Below are positions 11,638 through 25,439 of a stretch of 64,000 bases of DNA, piece by piece. Position numbers and translations under genes: made by a program. This DNA comes from Sipunculus nudus. Its lineage: Eukaryota; Annelida; Sipuncula; Golfingiida; Sipunculidae. Location: the NCBI GenBank assembly GCA_026874595.1, contig CM049313.1, positions 17,483,508 through 17,547,507 on the forward strand. Reading direction: 5' to 3'. The stretch's first letter is position 1. Every line of letters starts with the position of its first letter. Below the pieces are notes generated by a model. That model searched no databases, had not been told where the DNA came from, and saw only the letters and a program-made list of their open reading frames with translations.

Positions 11638-11642
11638 GGGTG

Positions 11643-14600
11643 AATGTTTATTTTTGGATCCTGTGTCTCTTAGAGTATACCCACTCTCAGTGATTCTCTT
11701 TTCATCCGTTTTTACTCTGGCCTCCAAAATATCATGTTCGTTTCAGGCTCTACTGTAACGTTACGAAGTTTCTTAATTTTTTTAATGAGGCCAGACTTGT
11801 TTTTAATGATCAAATATATAAGTGCACGAATTAATTAACAATATGGTATATCTGCTAAGCATCCGTTATAATATTTTTCACGGAAGAGACAGTATTGTTC
11901 TATCGTGGATTATAAATTTCTACCCTTGCTTAAAATAAAGTCGATTCATTCCCTTTGTAAAGATTAACACCGATTTAAGATTATCTCGTGGTTATCGTTT
12001 TCCGCTTGTTTAATTTCAGCCAGGGGGTAGTCTGAAACTAATTTCAGTGTATCCCTATATTGTTCAGATTGTCCCTCGCCGATTTATCCAAATGATGAAT
12101 TGTTAATTTTTTGTAACTAATGGTATAATAATTCAGTAAATTAAAATTATATTGTTAATTATATTGTTTATATATTTCTATTGACTCAAACACCTCGCCA
12201 AAGCTAAATAAAAGAATTTCAATATATCATATTTCACACCTGCTAATCTGCAGAATCGATATTTTTATAAACATCATACAATTTATATGGAACTAACAAC
12301 AATCAGCTAAAATGGAGACCAGATATCGCTAAACGGCTAACATACCATCAGATTTATCCGCAAAGTGATATTGCATGTTATTTATTATCAAATATTTAAT
12401 CTTGTACGAAAGCATCGTGAGAGTGAGTGCACCGAGTTTAAGTGTCAGTTTCAGGTAAAGCTGTATACGATGCGTGTCAGCTTAACGTCACTAAATGTTG
12501 ATTACATGTCTATTTCAGGTCAATAAGTGTAAGGAACGCGTCAGCCATGTCAGTTTCATTTCCTTTGGTGCAATTTAACGCCAGTTCTCTATCAGTTAAT
12601 GCCAGTATAATGCCAGATACAAGTCTCTGCGGTTCACATATTAACTGGGGTCAGTCAGTGTAAGTTAGGTGTAATTGCCGTGTCATTTAATGCAGCTGCC
12701 ATATCGGTTTCAAACTGATGTAAATAGGCTTTCACAAATGTTATTGAATGGTAACTTTTATAGTGCGTTTCATCACTATGTGTCCTTCTGGTTGTCGCTA
12801 TGAAAATTAATATGTTAATATTTCTTGGGAGAATTTGGTAATGTGGGATAGAAGATTAATGGGCCTAATTCTCATCATGAAAATGAACATCTACATTGGA
12901 CATCATAAAAGAAACAGAATTATTTAAGAATATGAGAAAATGTCAACATTTTACAACATATAAGCACAGTTTACGGCGGTCAAGTTCATCGGCCACATGC
13001 CAAAACACACTCAGCAGACATTTTATGATGTTTTGTATACCGTCTAAAAAATTTATGACAAGCTGAAACAAAGATGGCTACTCATACAAGTACACATATG
13101 ATCTTTCAGATCATTGTAAAGAGCCTAAAGAGTTGTGAATTGTAATCTGGAAAATTATTTTTAATTTCTTGAGTGCCATGTAAGGCCGTCACTTTCAAGG
13201 GCAGCTTTTTTGGAAAATATTGAAAAAAAAAATTTAAAGAAAACTATATAAAAACAGGTGAACACAGATTGGTGAAACGGAGCATAATGCGTTTAAATCA
13301 TGGACCGTTCACTCCGCAAAATACATTTGCTACATTCACCTTAACGGCTACGGACTATGTCTATTTGACCCGGTCATGACCCCGTGTCATGACCCCAAGG
13401 CCAAATCTCTTTCAAAACGGAGTCACATGATTCACTTGGTTCAAAACATGACAGTGCGTAAAATAGGTGTGTTTTTTTTTAAACATTGCATATTCGTCTG
13501 ATCATTCTGTGAATTGCTTATATCACTTGCTATGAACATATCTTAATTTTGGTCTTATTAATGAATGTTACAACATTGATGCCTATATGTAAGCCTACCG
13601 TAATTTTCATATAAAATATAAAAAAATCATTACATCTGGGTCCAAAATAAATAATAAGTTTGCGGGGGAAACTCTGCCTTTTGTATTGCACTGCATCTTG
13701 TTCAATTTGACCCTTATCTAGGTGTTAGACTTTAATTAATTATTCATGGGTACTGATCCTTACCAATACGGAACTGCGCACTAAAATGAATATTTCACAA
13801 CCGTGATTTTAAGCATGTTGGTTTGATTATTATTTTTGAAATTGTTAATTATTTAAATATAATTACACCTATACACTTTAGAGATATTTGAAAGTCTCAC
13901 TTAGTTAAAAAGGGGAAAAAATAAACTTATTAAGTGTCACGTAAGTAGGGTTTTGTGTGGCCTTCGATACAATCGGTTTGCTCACGGAGTACTGTTAATG
14001 AAACGTTTCCACTTGCCCAATTAGGTAGAGAAACCTTCACTTTTATTGCTGTCATTTCATTAGATTGTCATTAGCTGACAAAATTTTTCTGAAGGACTGA
14101 TTAATATTACTGATTAGCAGTTCTTCGGGGGAACAAAATTTATTATACCTGCGTCCCAGAGAAGATTGCCTCAAAGCCATATGGGCTTTAAATACCCCAT
14201 CCATAATGTTCGACTCATAAATTAATATTTTCTTTTTTTAAGGAAGCTGTTAAACGGAAAGTTCTTTTTTTTCAACAACTGGTTCGTGATTGATAAATGA
14301 AACAATATTAGCATCCTTCCGGTGAACAGTTGATGAGAAAAAAAATACAAAACCACGTGCTTTATACAAACGAACTTTTATTAACTTAAAATAAGTCAGG
14401 GAACTGAAACATGTGTTGATATTGTTTTCTGCACGAAAGACAAGAGGAATAGCTGGTTCAAAAGTGTTACGTCATTTTTGTGCAAAGGGGCCAGATTGTA
14501 ATAGAATGAAACTTTAATGTTGTTCGTGCTTTTCTTTTATTTTCGCTTAGATGAAGAGTGAAACGAGGAAATCTCAATGTTTAAAGTGGAAAATATCATG

Positions 14601-17600
14601 ATTGATATGGTGCCTTGACTAACTGATTTCCATTGGGAGCCAGCTGTAAGACCACAAAGAAGTCCAAGAACGCTTTTGTGTGAAGCTATGGCGCCTAATT
14701 TTACTTTCAGTGTCTTACGATGGCCATGGTGTCGTCTCAGGCGTGAGTTATTTGACTTTCATGGTGGGTTAAAGGGAACATTATTTGAAAGCTGCGATGG
14801 AAACCGAAGAAAATATGTCGTTGGGATAAGCTGCAGTTACGGGTCCGATATGAAACCATTTATTATTACCTCCGAAGGTTGAATGCCGGAACCTAAGATG
14901 TTCATCCACCGATAAATAAATAGGATTTGGATCAGCATAGTTAAGTGTATGATCTGACAGATATCACTTTTTAACAAACGATGTGGTTCTAGAGTTTTCT
15001 CATACATTTTGTTTTTGCATTAGCCTCAGAACTTCACTCGTAGCGGTATAAAAGCAGGAAGGGTATATGATGCGAAGTACACCGAAAAATTTGTTTCTGG
15101 CCAGTCCTATATGCAGTCAAAATAGAATGTGTTTAGTTCTTGGGCAACAGATGGTGTTGCCAGTCGAATCAACACTACAAATTATGAAATTATAGAAGAA
15201 ACAAAATTCCATTTAGATCTAAAAAGGGTATAGAAAATTCAAAATTGGTAGGAAAGATGACGAATCGAGCTCCCTAAAATATATTTATATGTAGTACCTA
15301 TGTTCTGCTGTGCCAATAATATGGAAGTTCTATTAAAGGTTCCAATTCACCTACCTTTTGAAAAAGAATTTATATGATTCTGGCGTCCTCTGTGTATATA
15401 TAAATGATCTAAGGGTAAATTTTGTTGTGAAAAGTTCTTATAAGGCCTTCATGAAGGATGTATGAACTTGTTTATCAATAACATGTTTGTAAACACAATG
15501 TTGACAAATGGTAAAAACATGTAACCTAAGGTGGTAGGTTGCTATATGCAGAGGTAGACAGGTCACTTGTTGCAAAACACCATTTGCGAAGCTCTGGCTT
15601 AGCTGACTTGCTACCAAATGCCCTCGTTGAATTTGTTTAATTTTGGCGGGCTCTCATATATTATAAACACGTTGCTATCAACGAATCAAGCAGCCAGTTT
15701 CGAAAATATTTTTTTTTGCATGGCCTTACGATAGGAACGCCCTTCAAATTACGACAGAGGGGCCTCTGTATCCGACGGCTGACAGCGATGACAATTTTGT
15801 AAATACTGCTATAATTTGAGGTTTTTGGCGTTATTCCACTCCAAACTTTGCCGGCATACTTCCACTTGCCAACAAACTCGCTCCATAGATAGATTCTCGC
15901 CTGGTCGGTGTCCTTCATGTACATTCGTGCCCCGTCCCCGCGCCCTTACCGAACCCTTACAGGTTTATTTCTCCGAATTTTCCAAAACCGCACGTGGGGA
16001 CTGCTGTTTTGTGTTGATATTAAAACCCGGATGTCACAGTCGCATGTCGACATTATGGGTATACCGCGAGTAATAATTGTGAATACTTTAAACGGGACGA
16101 ATGAGAATAGGGTAGCTTCCACATATAGGGTGCTTCAAGTCGCTATGGAATTCCGATACGTAACCTTATTCCTTTAACAACCCCATCTTCCATCAAGAAT
16201 GGGTATTAAAACATATGCAGATTTTACATTTTCAATTCACGTGTTATGCATGTATAAATATCTGCATATTTCTGGACCTGTATAATGCCAATAGTTTATT
16301 ACATTGAACTATACACGCCATGGCCATTCCCAAGGAATCCTTCAACTCGTTCACCGGAAGTTTCCATTCTCGGCAAATTGAACAAAAAACCGCCACTGGC
16401 CCAAGTAGAGTTAGCCGAAATTCAGCGACAGCCCCAGGGTAAAGTGTTTTCATTACACCAAGTATACTAGACGGACGGAGATCCTGTTTTGAATAAACTA
16501 CTAATGCTCTGACATTGTAGGATGGAGAAACTATCCCTACTCCTCATTCTCCCTTCTGATGTGTTACTGCAGTACTTGAATATATCCAAGGTACAGGGAT
16601 GACGAAAACACAGTAGCGAAAGTGATAAATAATGTATAATGTGAAACATCAGTTACTGTTAACTAAATTATCTAGCCCCGAAGGAAATCGTCTTTTTATT
16701 GATGCAGCGTTGCAGCTTTATCCTATGTGACTGAACATCGGTCTTTAAAGAAACAGTTAAAGACATAACAATGTTTCTATTATTGCTCTTCCTAGTTGGT
16801 TGCAAGGTTTTTAGGGTCTAGGGGTAGGGAAGAGGATTAGTGTAATTCATTTTTGAAAACGAAACACATTGCTTTATGGAATGCTGCGTCCAGCCTTGTT
16901 TGCCTTTACAAGGCCAGATGTTTCTTATTTTACTGGTCTGAATTACTTAGACAAAAGGTAATTAGCTGTGTCTCAACAAGATAGCGGAATTTAGTTTGTG
17001 TTAGCTAGGTTACTCATTTGAAAGTTTATTATTGATTCAAGCCAACACTGACGTTTAATTACACGAAACTACTGTAAAAACCCTTCATTCTCTTGACCTT
17101 GGAGTACCTCTTATTATAATTTGTCCCCCGGTCAAAAAAAAAAAAAACAGAAACATGAAACCATTTTTATAAGCCATTATGTTAACCTACAGGCTTTTAA
17201 GATTTAAAGTGGTAAGAATTTGTTGCACTATTATTAATGCAATGAATCTTTGCATGCCATGATTTGTAAGCCGTTTATAAGAATTTATTATTATATTAAT
17301 CAAATGATTTTATGTATTTTTGTAAAACCATATGTTTATAATTCTGTTTTATATAAATGTCTATGTAAAATATAGATCTATAAATGTAAATGTCTAAACA
17401 CCCAAACACGGTGTTTCTTATTGCACTTTGTCTGCACGATATAACCCAATTAATTTAATGTTTATATAGAGATGACATTTTCTATGAGTCAGCCCTCTTT
17501 GTCACAAGTAAAAGTATGTGTGTAAATGAAGTATATAGGTCATCATTTATATATAACTGTGGCAATGATTGAATTTAATTGTAAACCATAAAATTTTCGA

Positions 17601-18040
17601 TTATGGTAAGACATGGTTAGGTTAAATGTAGCATTGAGAACTTTCCGTTTTTGGAAGTTTTTTACGCATATGCTAAAGGCCAAAAGGCAAAAATGACAAT
17701 GCAAAATGCTAACGTAGTTTCAGCCTTTGGGTAGAATAGTGTTAAGGCCTTTCCTCAAAACAGGTCTCAGATACGATCTCACACCGGGTCATGATGGCAA
17801 CATTGCTACATCTTGGTGGTTTTTATAAAAAGATTAGACATATAATATTTTATAAGCAGATTTCGAATTTTATTGTTTTCTAGTCGAGGGATTTATAAAA
17901 ACACCACTCTTATCGCACGACTATCTCCATATAATCCGATAAACTGTGCCCTCAACAATCAATGGATCTGACCTTTAAGAATACAACTGGACCTCAAGCT
18001 GCATTATTATTGAAAGCTGGACTATATGTATTAAATATAT
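11643..18040. other. Intronic DNA, no firm feature
   Basis: No mobile-element boundary, RNA gene or exon is supported. A small tandem duplication of GTCATGACCCC lies near 13371-13394. The 68-codon frame at 14676-14882 lies in a relatively GC-balanced patch but has no splice sites in a useful phase. Overlapping ORFs on both strands at 15661-16649 lack any domain. Around 12420-12720, GTCAG and GCCAG words recur irregularly, possibly a decayed tandem array. Confidence 0.45.
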
Positions 18041-20974
18041 GATTGCACTCATATTAGGTAAGTACTTTAGGTGGTGAGAGCCAGCTGCTTCTTTGATAAA
18101 GCGCTGGTCTTTTTAAAATTTGAACAGATGCCATGGGAGATATATTTTACTACAAACGCAATCAGGCACACATGCAGGCGGTCTGGCGGTTATTCGATGG
18201 AATAAGGTGAAAGGAAACCCGTAATGCCTGCTGGCAGTCTTCTTAATCTAAGCTTCTTTCTAAGTGATTTACTCGACCTAACCTCTATAGACTTAGTCCT
18301 TTTACCGTGGATAAACGGAAGATGTGATCTGGTCTCAGACCTAACAATCCTGCCAAGCCTGTTAATAAACTGGGCCTCAGATGAGATTAAGAATTGTGAG
18401 AGCACACCTGTCATAACCGTTACAAATTACCCTGCGCTAGCTATGGAGGCTTAGTCTACCCCCATAACTGGCAAACGGGCACCACTTCTTTTTTTCGAAA
18501 AATCTTGGCCAACACATTTTACTCTTCGAGATTTGTTTCCCAAATCGTGAGAATAAAATGTTCGGACGAAGCAATGATATTAATAAAGGAACACACTGTG
18601 GAAGATTTTTGTAAGATTTTTTTTTAATCCACTCTAGTTTAATGCCTTTGTAATATTCTTACGTTCCTTCTAGATAATTATATTTAAATGAAGGTGTTGA
18701 ATTCATAACTATGGATGTTCCGCCCTCATCATTTTCCTCTTTAACTGATTGGCAGTTATAAAACCCCGCACAGCGAAATATCCAATTACCAGAGGTTTGA
18801 ATTTTAATTGCTAAACTACCAGCACTCTCTGGCAAATTTGATTAAGCCGATGTCAGACTCATTTACTCAATAATAAGATAAAAACTCATCCTCTTAGTGT
18901 TGGGACGAGCATCCGGTTACTGACTTAAGGTTCAGATTTCCATCTGGAACTTGAGATGGTGTTCTGCTGAAACGGATTTGATTTCAGAATTTCACCTACT
19001 CGACGGGAAATTACCCAACTTTTGAATAGTAATACGATCAGAATGACGGCTTCGTGACAGCGGGTTGTAACACTGCCTTATATCGTCATGTCCAAGTGCC
19101 ACGTCATCTTTCATAATATAAGAACACTTGAACGTGTCAGATCACACATTTGCGCACAAGTAGCTAAAAGATTTCCTAAGAATTTCCTCCACAGATAAAT
19201 ACGTTATCCTTATTTTCGAGGTTATGTTTCTTATAAATCTCAACGGAAAGCGTCAGACAAGGAATTTAACTCCATCCATATAATAATTATCCTACATATT
19301 TTATATTTAATAATGATTTTTTCATTAATTTTCATTATTATCACTTTTGTGATTTTAATTCAGTAGATGTTTCCTTACATATTAGTTGTCTTATTACTTT
19401 TTCGTAGCAAAAACATGACGGAAGTCAAACTCGATTAACTGTTTGTATATGAACAAACTGTATAAAAAAAGTATAAATGCACATTATTACATACACAAAC
19501 AGAAAGACATAGTTATATTTAGTCTTGCAAGAGATTAACTTAACTGTGATATAAAACAGATAAAAGAAAACTTTTTTTTAGATTTATGCATGAGGAAACA
19601 CGAAGAAAAGGTTAATCGTATAACATATTGTTTTGTTGTATATCAAGCATATGACTGACGCTTTAGTTCTACTGGCCGTATTCTTATGAGATGGTAATTT
19701 TTTTATGGCTAGCTATTTAAACAAGTGTAATTTTAGATGAAAAGTATATGGAATCTCAAATGTTAACGCAAAATCTCCTGCGGCCTCACGGTCGCCTGTC
19801 TAAAGCCCTGTTTTCACTACACTCGAATTCACCGAATACGGTCTCGAATACCATTTTACTGCCACCGTATCCTCTTAATGTTCACACTCTATCCGTATCC
19901 ATTAGCATTTCGACCAACATCGGTGGAAACACATCGGGAGTTGGGTGTCGATGTCGAATTCAGTTTTATGGAATATTCGAATACACATTCACGCAGTGTA
20001 AATATATAAATATATTATGCGATAGAGATTCAATCGTTTCTTCATCTTCAGTCAGTACAGGGTGCCACCAACAGGCCATGGACCTATCCTTAAAAAGTAT
20101 TAAAATGAGTAATTCAAAGCTTTTTAACGATCGAGTATGAGAAACCAATTTGACGACAGCGCGTAGCTCTAGACAGACTGCACATGTTAGGCCTCATCGT
20201 ACCTCATCGTACTGACCTTGTCGATCAACACGTATAGCTGTCACACAGACGTTAACCAAAAAAGTTCAGTAAGAGAAACTGTTATGCACAGCCATGGGGA
20301 GACAATAAACATCAATCAACATTTCTTAGATACAGGACCACAGGAGGGTCGATCGCCTCCTGACAGGAGTTTATATCCTTCTTTGGAGAGGAATTTTCCA
20401 ATGCAGATACACCTGTTGCCGGCGCGGCCTGGGTTTCACGGGCTAAACCAGTGCGCTATTTTATGAATCTTCTTCTATTTACTGGCTGCCATGACTACGA
20501 GATGGGAATCATAATAAAACATGTTTACGAGTTGGATGCTCAAATTCAATATATTCTATATACTTGAGATGGCTCAGCTAACATCGGAGACGGAGTTGGA
20601 GACGCTCAGGCATAAATTGTGGGGAGTCAAACCTGAGTTTAGAAAGTCCCAAGGGGAGATAATATGTGGCCAATATTGAAGGGTTTTAAAATATTGAAAC
20701 TCCTTCGTATTTTATGTAATTAACATATAATTATATGACCAGAAATCGTGTCATTACATGTATATTGATTATAGCGAAATGTAACCTCAATTACCAGTGT
20801 TTACACCACTGACGGATTCGTTTGAGCCAGCAGATAATGGCCATTGACTGCTACGAATTCTTATAAAGCCAGAAATTTGCGCGTGTCATCGGACGTTTGG
20901 ACCCTTCGAAGCGAGTGTTCGTAAGAGATTTCAAGCGTCAGAGACGCATACCCCCGTGTTCCTGAAAGCTCTGA
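18041..20974. other. Intronic DNA, no firm feature
   Basis: ORFs of 74-130 codons at 18190-18454, 19748-20148 and 20218-20466 overlap on both strands and carry no recognisable domain. No repeats are recognised. Confidence 0.45.
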
Positions 20975-20993
20975 ATATATGTATATATATATA

Positions 20994-21031
<38 letters not shown>

Positions 21032-21035
21032 TATG
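20975..21035. repeat. (AT)n microsatellite
   Basis: About 60 bases of nearly pure AT dinucleotides. It produces the spurious IYIYIY frames on the minus strand. Confidence 0.95.
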
Positions 21036-22670
21036 AAGCAAACAATATGAAGGATGTCCATACACTTGTATATGTTTGTCAGTCAGATCACGACATCCTT
21101 GACACTTGCTGTCTAGACTCTGTCCCCACACGGGATTATGACGTGATGGTTTTATCACGTAACCCCATTAGAATATGTCTTGTCGGCCTTTTATGGCACT
21201 TCCATAAACATATGTACCCTCCTGCACGCGGTTGAAATTCTAGAGGTTTACTAAATATATATATATAGGTGTCCTGTTGGTGCTTGAATTAGATAAACCT
21301 CACGGCCATCAATTTCAGTTAGATTACATTTCGAAGACGCGTGGTCATAAATGTCTGGATACCATACTTTTTGATTAGAACACGATATATTTATTCAGTG
21401 CATACACTGGCAAATGATGAGCCTACAAAATTCGTTCAAAAGCAAAAACCACATATTTTTCCACTGAACAACACTCCCTGGAGCAATCATAGAAAAACTT
21501 TCGTATATCTTACTGTTCTACGTGCAGCGCAGCTGAATTTTTATTATAAAGAATACTTGCTCTGCATAAATAAAGACATAATAATACTTATACTAGTACT
21601 AATACTACTACTACTACTTATAATAATAATAAAAAATAGAAATTTTCTTTGGAAAGGTTTGTCAATTTAATCTTTATATTGAAACTTTTAAACTTTTAGA
21701 GTTAAATAAACCATCATAATACCCGAAAAAAAACTTCTTAGGGATCACTATTTGTCACATTGTCAATTTATTCAATAATCAGTCCAGAAAGCTTATGTTT
21801 TATGGAATCCTATTAAACGAGTAATTAAAATACTTCATAATGAGTAGTGCAATTTCTGTTTGCTGCAATATTGACATTCTAGCTTACTTAGTAGTTGAAA
21901 AACCAGTCCACTAAGTGGTAAGATCCGACCGTACGAATCACCGTACTGATTTATTAAAATTACAGTCTACAGAGGTATTACAATTCCAACATACAATTTT
22001 GCTAAACGTTACAACACAATCAGTAGCAGAATGTTTAGTGTATTTGCTGTATAGTGAAGACTCTAACAACCGGATGAGTGAAAATGTCATCATTGTCAGT
22101 ATAATCAACAAAAATCACTTAAAGTATCATGATGTGCTATCTGGGAATATTTATTCTACTTCCTAACTCAAAGGGCATAGTTCCACGTTATCACATTTAG
22201 TTTTACACAATGTGAAGATAATGGAATAACAAACTCCTTTTAATGTCTTTCTGACCAGAAAATGACAGAGATTTTCACGTGTTCTTCCTATTGGCAAAAT
22301 ATCTTTGTATTTACATTTATTTTATGAATAGTAACATCAGATAATACATTGTAGTAGGTAAAGTTTTTATTTAAAAGACAATTTGATCAAACACTGCATT
22401 AATTTTTTTATATAAATTTTAAATGTTTAGACGGAAAGAAATTTTACTCGCCATGCAATCGATCTTCAAAACATTTACGGCATTTGACATAATTCCATAT
22501 CGCAGGCTTTCTCAACGTTTTACATGAGTGATCTGACATCAGCTCATATTTTAAGGAGTTGGATATCATAATACTGCACCAAAAACATCTTATAACAACA
22601 TCCGTGTTTAATGCGACTCATGTAAATCAGTGCGAAAGGGCGTAAAAGCACACTTTTGAAATTATTTATT
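21036..22670. other. Intronic DNA, no firm feature
   Basis: Contains a short (AT) run at 21257-21267 and a CTA/AAT-rich patch at 21589-21630. The ORFs at 21047-21235, 21341-21670 and 21915-22166 have no domain, signal peptide or splice support. Confidence 0.45.
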
Positions 22671-22675
22671 TTTTT

Positions 22676-22775
22676 GTTTTGTTTTACTATTTTCAAACTG
22701 TCATCGAAATCAAGCTTTTGTCAAGTTTTACTATTTTATTTTTATTATTTCCAAGCTATCATCAAGCTTTGCCTT
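22676..22775 (+). repeat. Imperfect tandem duplication
   Basis: TTTTACTATTTT and the following CAA.CT.TCATC..AAGCTTT are present twice about 50 bases apart. A short frame just downstream (containing AAEVAEKYDWIKAEAL) looks protein-like, but has no start, acceptor or donor that I trust. Confidence 0.5.
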
Positions 22776-23186
22776 GTCATACCAAATATACATCTGCCTT
22801 TGGCAAAAGCAGCTGAAGTCGCTGAGAAATATGACTGGATTAAAGCCGAAGCCCTTACTGAAGAGATGAGATGCTATCTGTATTGCTTTTTATTTATTGT
22901 CACTAGTTTTTATATGAAATTGAGAGTTCATGAACATTCCGAAAACAAAGTGTAGTCTCACATACGAGTATACTAAAGGCTTTCGCAAACCAAAAAGAGT
23001 AATGTATTGATAATTATTGTTTAGAAAATAATATGTCATATCCCTAAATGTGTAGGGACAGCTACACATGTTACCATTAAATATACATGCAATTACACAC
23101 TGCTATATATGGCACATTGGCTATTAGTACCTCATACTGAGATAACTCTATCTGAATGCAATAAACGATATAACCATATGAAATTG

Positions 23187-23194
23187 TGACGTCA
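23187..23194. promoter_or_regulatory. Perfect CRE octamer
   Basis: TGACGTCA in the context TTGTGACGTCAGC, about 100 bases before an (AT)n array. Function is unproven. Confidence 0.3.
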
Positions 23195-23287
23195 GCTATT
23201 GAAGACGTAAGCTGACGAAAATGACAGGACGTAACGGTTACTCAGGTGGACACACAGTATATACAATGATGCAATCACATCATCTTT

Positions 23288-23355
23288 AATATATATATAT
23301 ATATATATAACTATATACATTGAACCAGCATGGTTCGGCTTACATCTCTCTCTCT

Positions 23356-23437
<82 letters not shown>
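23288..23437. repeat. (AT)n, (TC)n, (TA)n compound microsatellite
   Basis: (AT) at 23288-23309, (TC) with one CATT interruption at 23345-23397, then (TA) to 23437. A second shorter TC run and AT run follow at 23480-23525. Confidence 0.95.
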
Positions 23438-23443
<6 letters not shown>

Positions 23444-23562
23444 TGAGTTCATTGCTTCGGATATAATTAATTATTTTTCTCGCTCTATCTCTCTCTCTGT
23501 ATATAAATATATATTATAAATATTATAATCAAGTTAATGGCTTCGGATATAATTAGAATTTT
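23436..23562 (+). repeat. Local duplication GCTTCGGATATAATTA
   Basis: The segment TTATAAT..AGTT.ATGGCTTCGGATATAATTA occurs at about 23437-23471 and 23521-23555, each after TC/AT microsatellite DNA. This suggests a slippage-type or unequal-exchange duplication carrying the microsatellite with it. Confidence 0.65.
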
Positions 23563-23972
23563 TTTGTTATACTTAAATATATATATATTAAACACGCTGG
23601 TTTTGCAAGAGATTCTCAGATAAAAAGTAGTACAGCGGTTCAAATTTTGAACTTTCCATGTAGTAACATGTGTGATACCTCACTCGTATAAGTCAAATAT
23701 ACAAACCATCCACTGACATATTAAGTAAAGCATCTCTACACAATCTTTGCAACCTTTAATCACTGTTTTGCCAAATGTTCAAAACCAAATGTACCATTTG
23801 TATGTATCTGATGCTTTTGCGTGACTCATCATGCCACTGCAGTATACAAAATTTCCACAACTACGAATACGTGTTGTTCAATACTGACCTCTGACTCTGT
23901 TTCTCACAAACCGCCCCAAATGATGGAGTCTTTAATTGAAAGTAAGACAATAGCAATTTTCCTGAATGAATT

Positions 23973-24530
23973 TTAAATTTTGAAATTTAATTGATTATCG
24001 TGCATTGGCTGATGTAAGATTGGAGGATTGCATTCGGAAATACGTTTACAAATTTCCCGACCAGAAGGACCTTGAGCAAGACAGCATTCTACTATAATTA
24101 GCTGATGTGGGTGTGATCCAAAAAAAGAGTAGTTCCGCCCTAAAATCAGCAGATACACGTCCCATTGCAACCAAACATCTTTGCAGACACACAATCTGCC
24201 TACACGGTGTCCTTGAAACCCTGTTGCATTCCAAACCAAGAGGTATACGCTCATCGAGCAGCTACAGGTTGCTGCGGTCAAAACCTCAGCCCTGTGCGCT
24301 CCTTGAGCATGTTTTCTGAGCCAACAGTCGCAGTGCCACGCCAAGACAAGCAGGGAGCCGCAGAGGCCGCCATCGTCCCGCGCCTTTATCAAACCCTGAT
24401 AAGTTTATACCCCCCCCCCCCCCCAGTCATTTTCCTTACGGACTTAAATAAAGGTGTGGCAAGCCGGGTGATGGAGGTAAAAATGGAGACTAAAAACGAC
24501 CAGAAGGGACAATATATAAACTTTGGCTAA
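23973..24530. other. Balanced-composition block open on both strands
   Basis: The block has near 50% GC in an AT-rich setting. It is open for 139 codons on the minus strand (24392 to 23973) and for 121 codons in one plus frame (24165-24530), with a third frame open for 70. The poly-C run at 24410-24424 interrupts it. Neither translation has a signal peptide, transmembrane segment or domain I recognise. The minus frame is cysteine- and tryptophan-rich. It could be an exon of an unknown gene, a decayed mobile-element fragment or conserved non-coding DNA. I make no functional call. Confidence 0.25.
24410..24424 (+). repeat. Poly-C tract
   Basis: Fifteen consecutive C residues. Confidence 0.95.
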
Positions 24531-25423
24531 TTGTCACACGTTGGAGAGATTCCCTTGTGAAATATAGATTATGTGGTAGCTTTCAATCGCTACGAATATT
24601 TTTGGAATTGCACAATAACCCTGATGTGAGAGGAACAAAGAACAACAATTTTATTGCGGGGAGCCTTTTCTTAATGACTGCGTCGGCTTCTACAGTCTCA
24701 TCTGTCATCCAAATGGAAGACTCATTCAACGGAAAACCGACGTCTATAGCTCTTGTAATGTTGTTATTATACAATTTTCGCGACTAATCTATCATGAATC
24801 GGCAGCTGATGAAAGGTCGGCGCATGACGGAAAGAAAATTCCAAAAAGTCAATGTATTTAGGTGAAAATGTTCATACGTTGCCGTATTTTTTTATTTTCT
24901 TTGTAATGCTGGACTTTCATTTACCGTTTCTTTTTATCCATTGGACGGTTTTTTGCCTGTTAATGAGTAACGCTCTGGTATCCAGATGTTAGTTAATACA
25001 TGCACGAATAGCCAAAACTAAGTGTGAAATAACATCATAAAAATCAGGGGAAGATGACTGGTGATATCAACAGAATGATTTTAAGTTTCTGAGCAAAGAA
25101 AGACCAAAAACCCTAATGCCCGGTATATGTCAGATTTTAGAAAGTTAAAATTCTAGTAGTCAAATCTCAAAAATAACGAAAGGAGTTAGCGAATCTATTT
25201 GAATTACGGTTCCAAGGTTTTCTGATTTAAAGGGTTCTTGTGGTGTTTACTTTAGGTTTGAGGCGGGAAGGTTGATTCATTATAAGCCTGAATTGTTTCA
25301 GAACTTCGTTCTAGAGTTGATCCTTGCTATTCAAAATGCCAACTATTCTATCCGTCTAAAATATCTGAAGGCATGTACACATTAACTTAAAGGCATGACT
25401 GGTTTACTTACGAGGTGTTCAGT

Positions 25424-25439
25424 CCCCCCCCCCCCCCCC
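25424..25439 (+). repeat. Poly-C tract
   Basis: Sixteen consecutive C residues. Confidence 0.95.

Larger units (their letters stand above)
10531..11642. mobile_element. Foldback element with tandem-repeat arms
   Basis: The element spans 10536-11637 (1102 bp). It begins TGTTAC and ends GTAACA, and is flanked on both sides by GGGTG (10531-10535 and 11638-11642), a 5-bp target duplication. The left arm is about 300 bp of a degenerate 20-mer around CCCATAATGTAATAA, with spacers AACGG or AAAACGA. The right arm, about 200 bp, is its inverted copy. The outer parts of the arms match unit by unit, including the distinctive ATACCCTGCCCATATTG. The interior holds (AAT)n and (AT)n arrays, a poly-C run and a stretch with GATCCGCCACT. 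There is no coding capacity; ORFs of 119 and 70 codons across the arms are by-products of the repeat. The transposition class is unclear: 5-bp duplications with TG...CA ends are LTR-like, but long inverted arms are not. Confidence 0.75.

Noticed and set aside
22776-22880. Protein-like stretch AAEVAEKYDWIKAEAL
   Set aside because: No start codon, acceptor or donor in a usable phase, and no family recognised.
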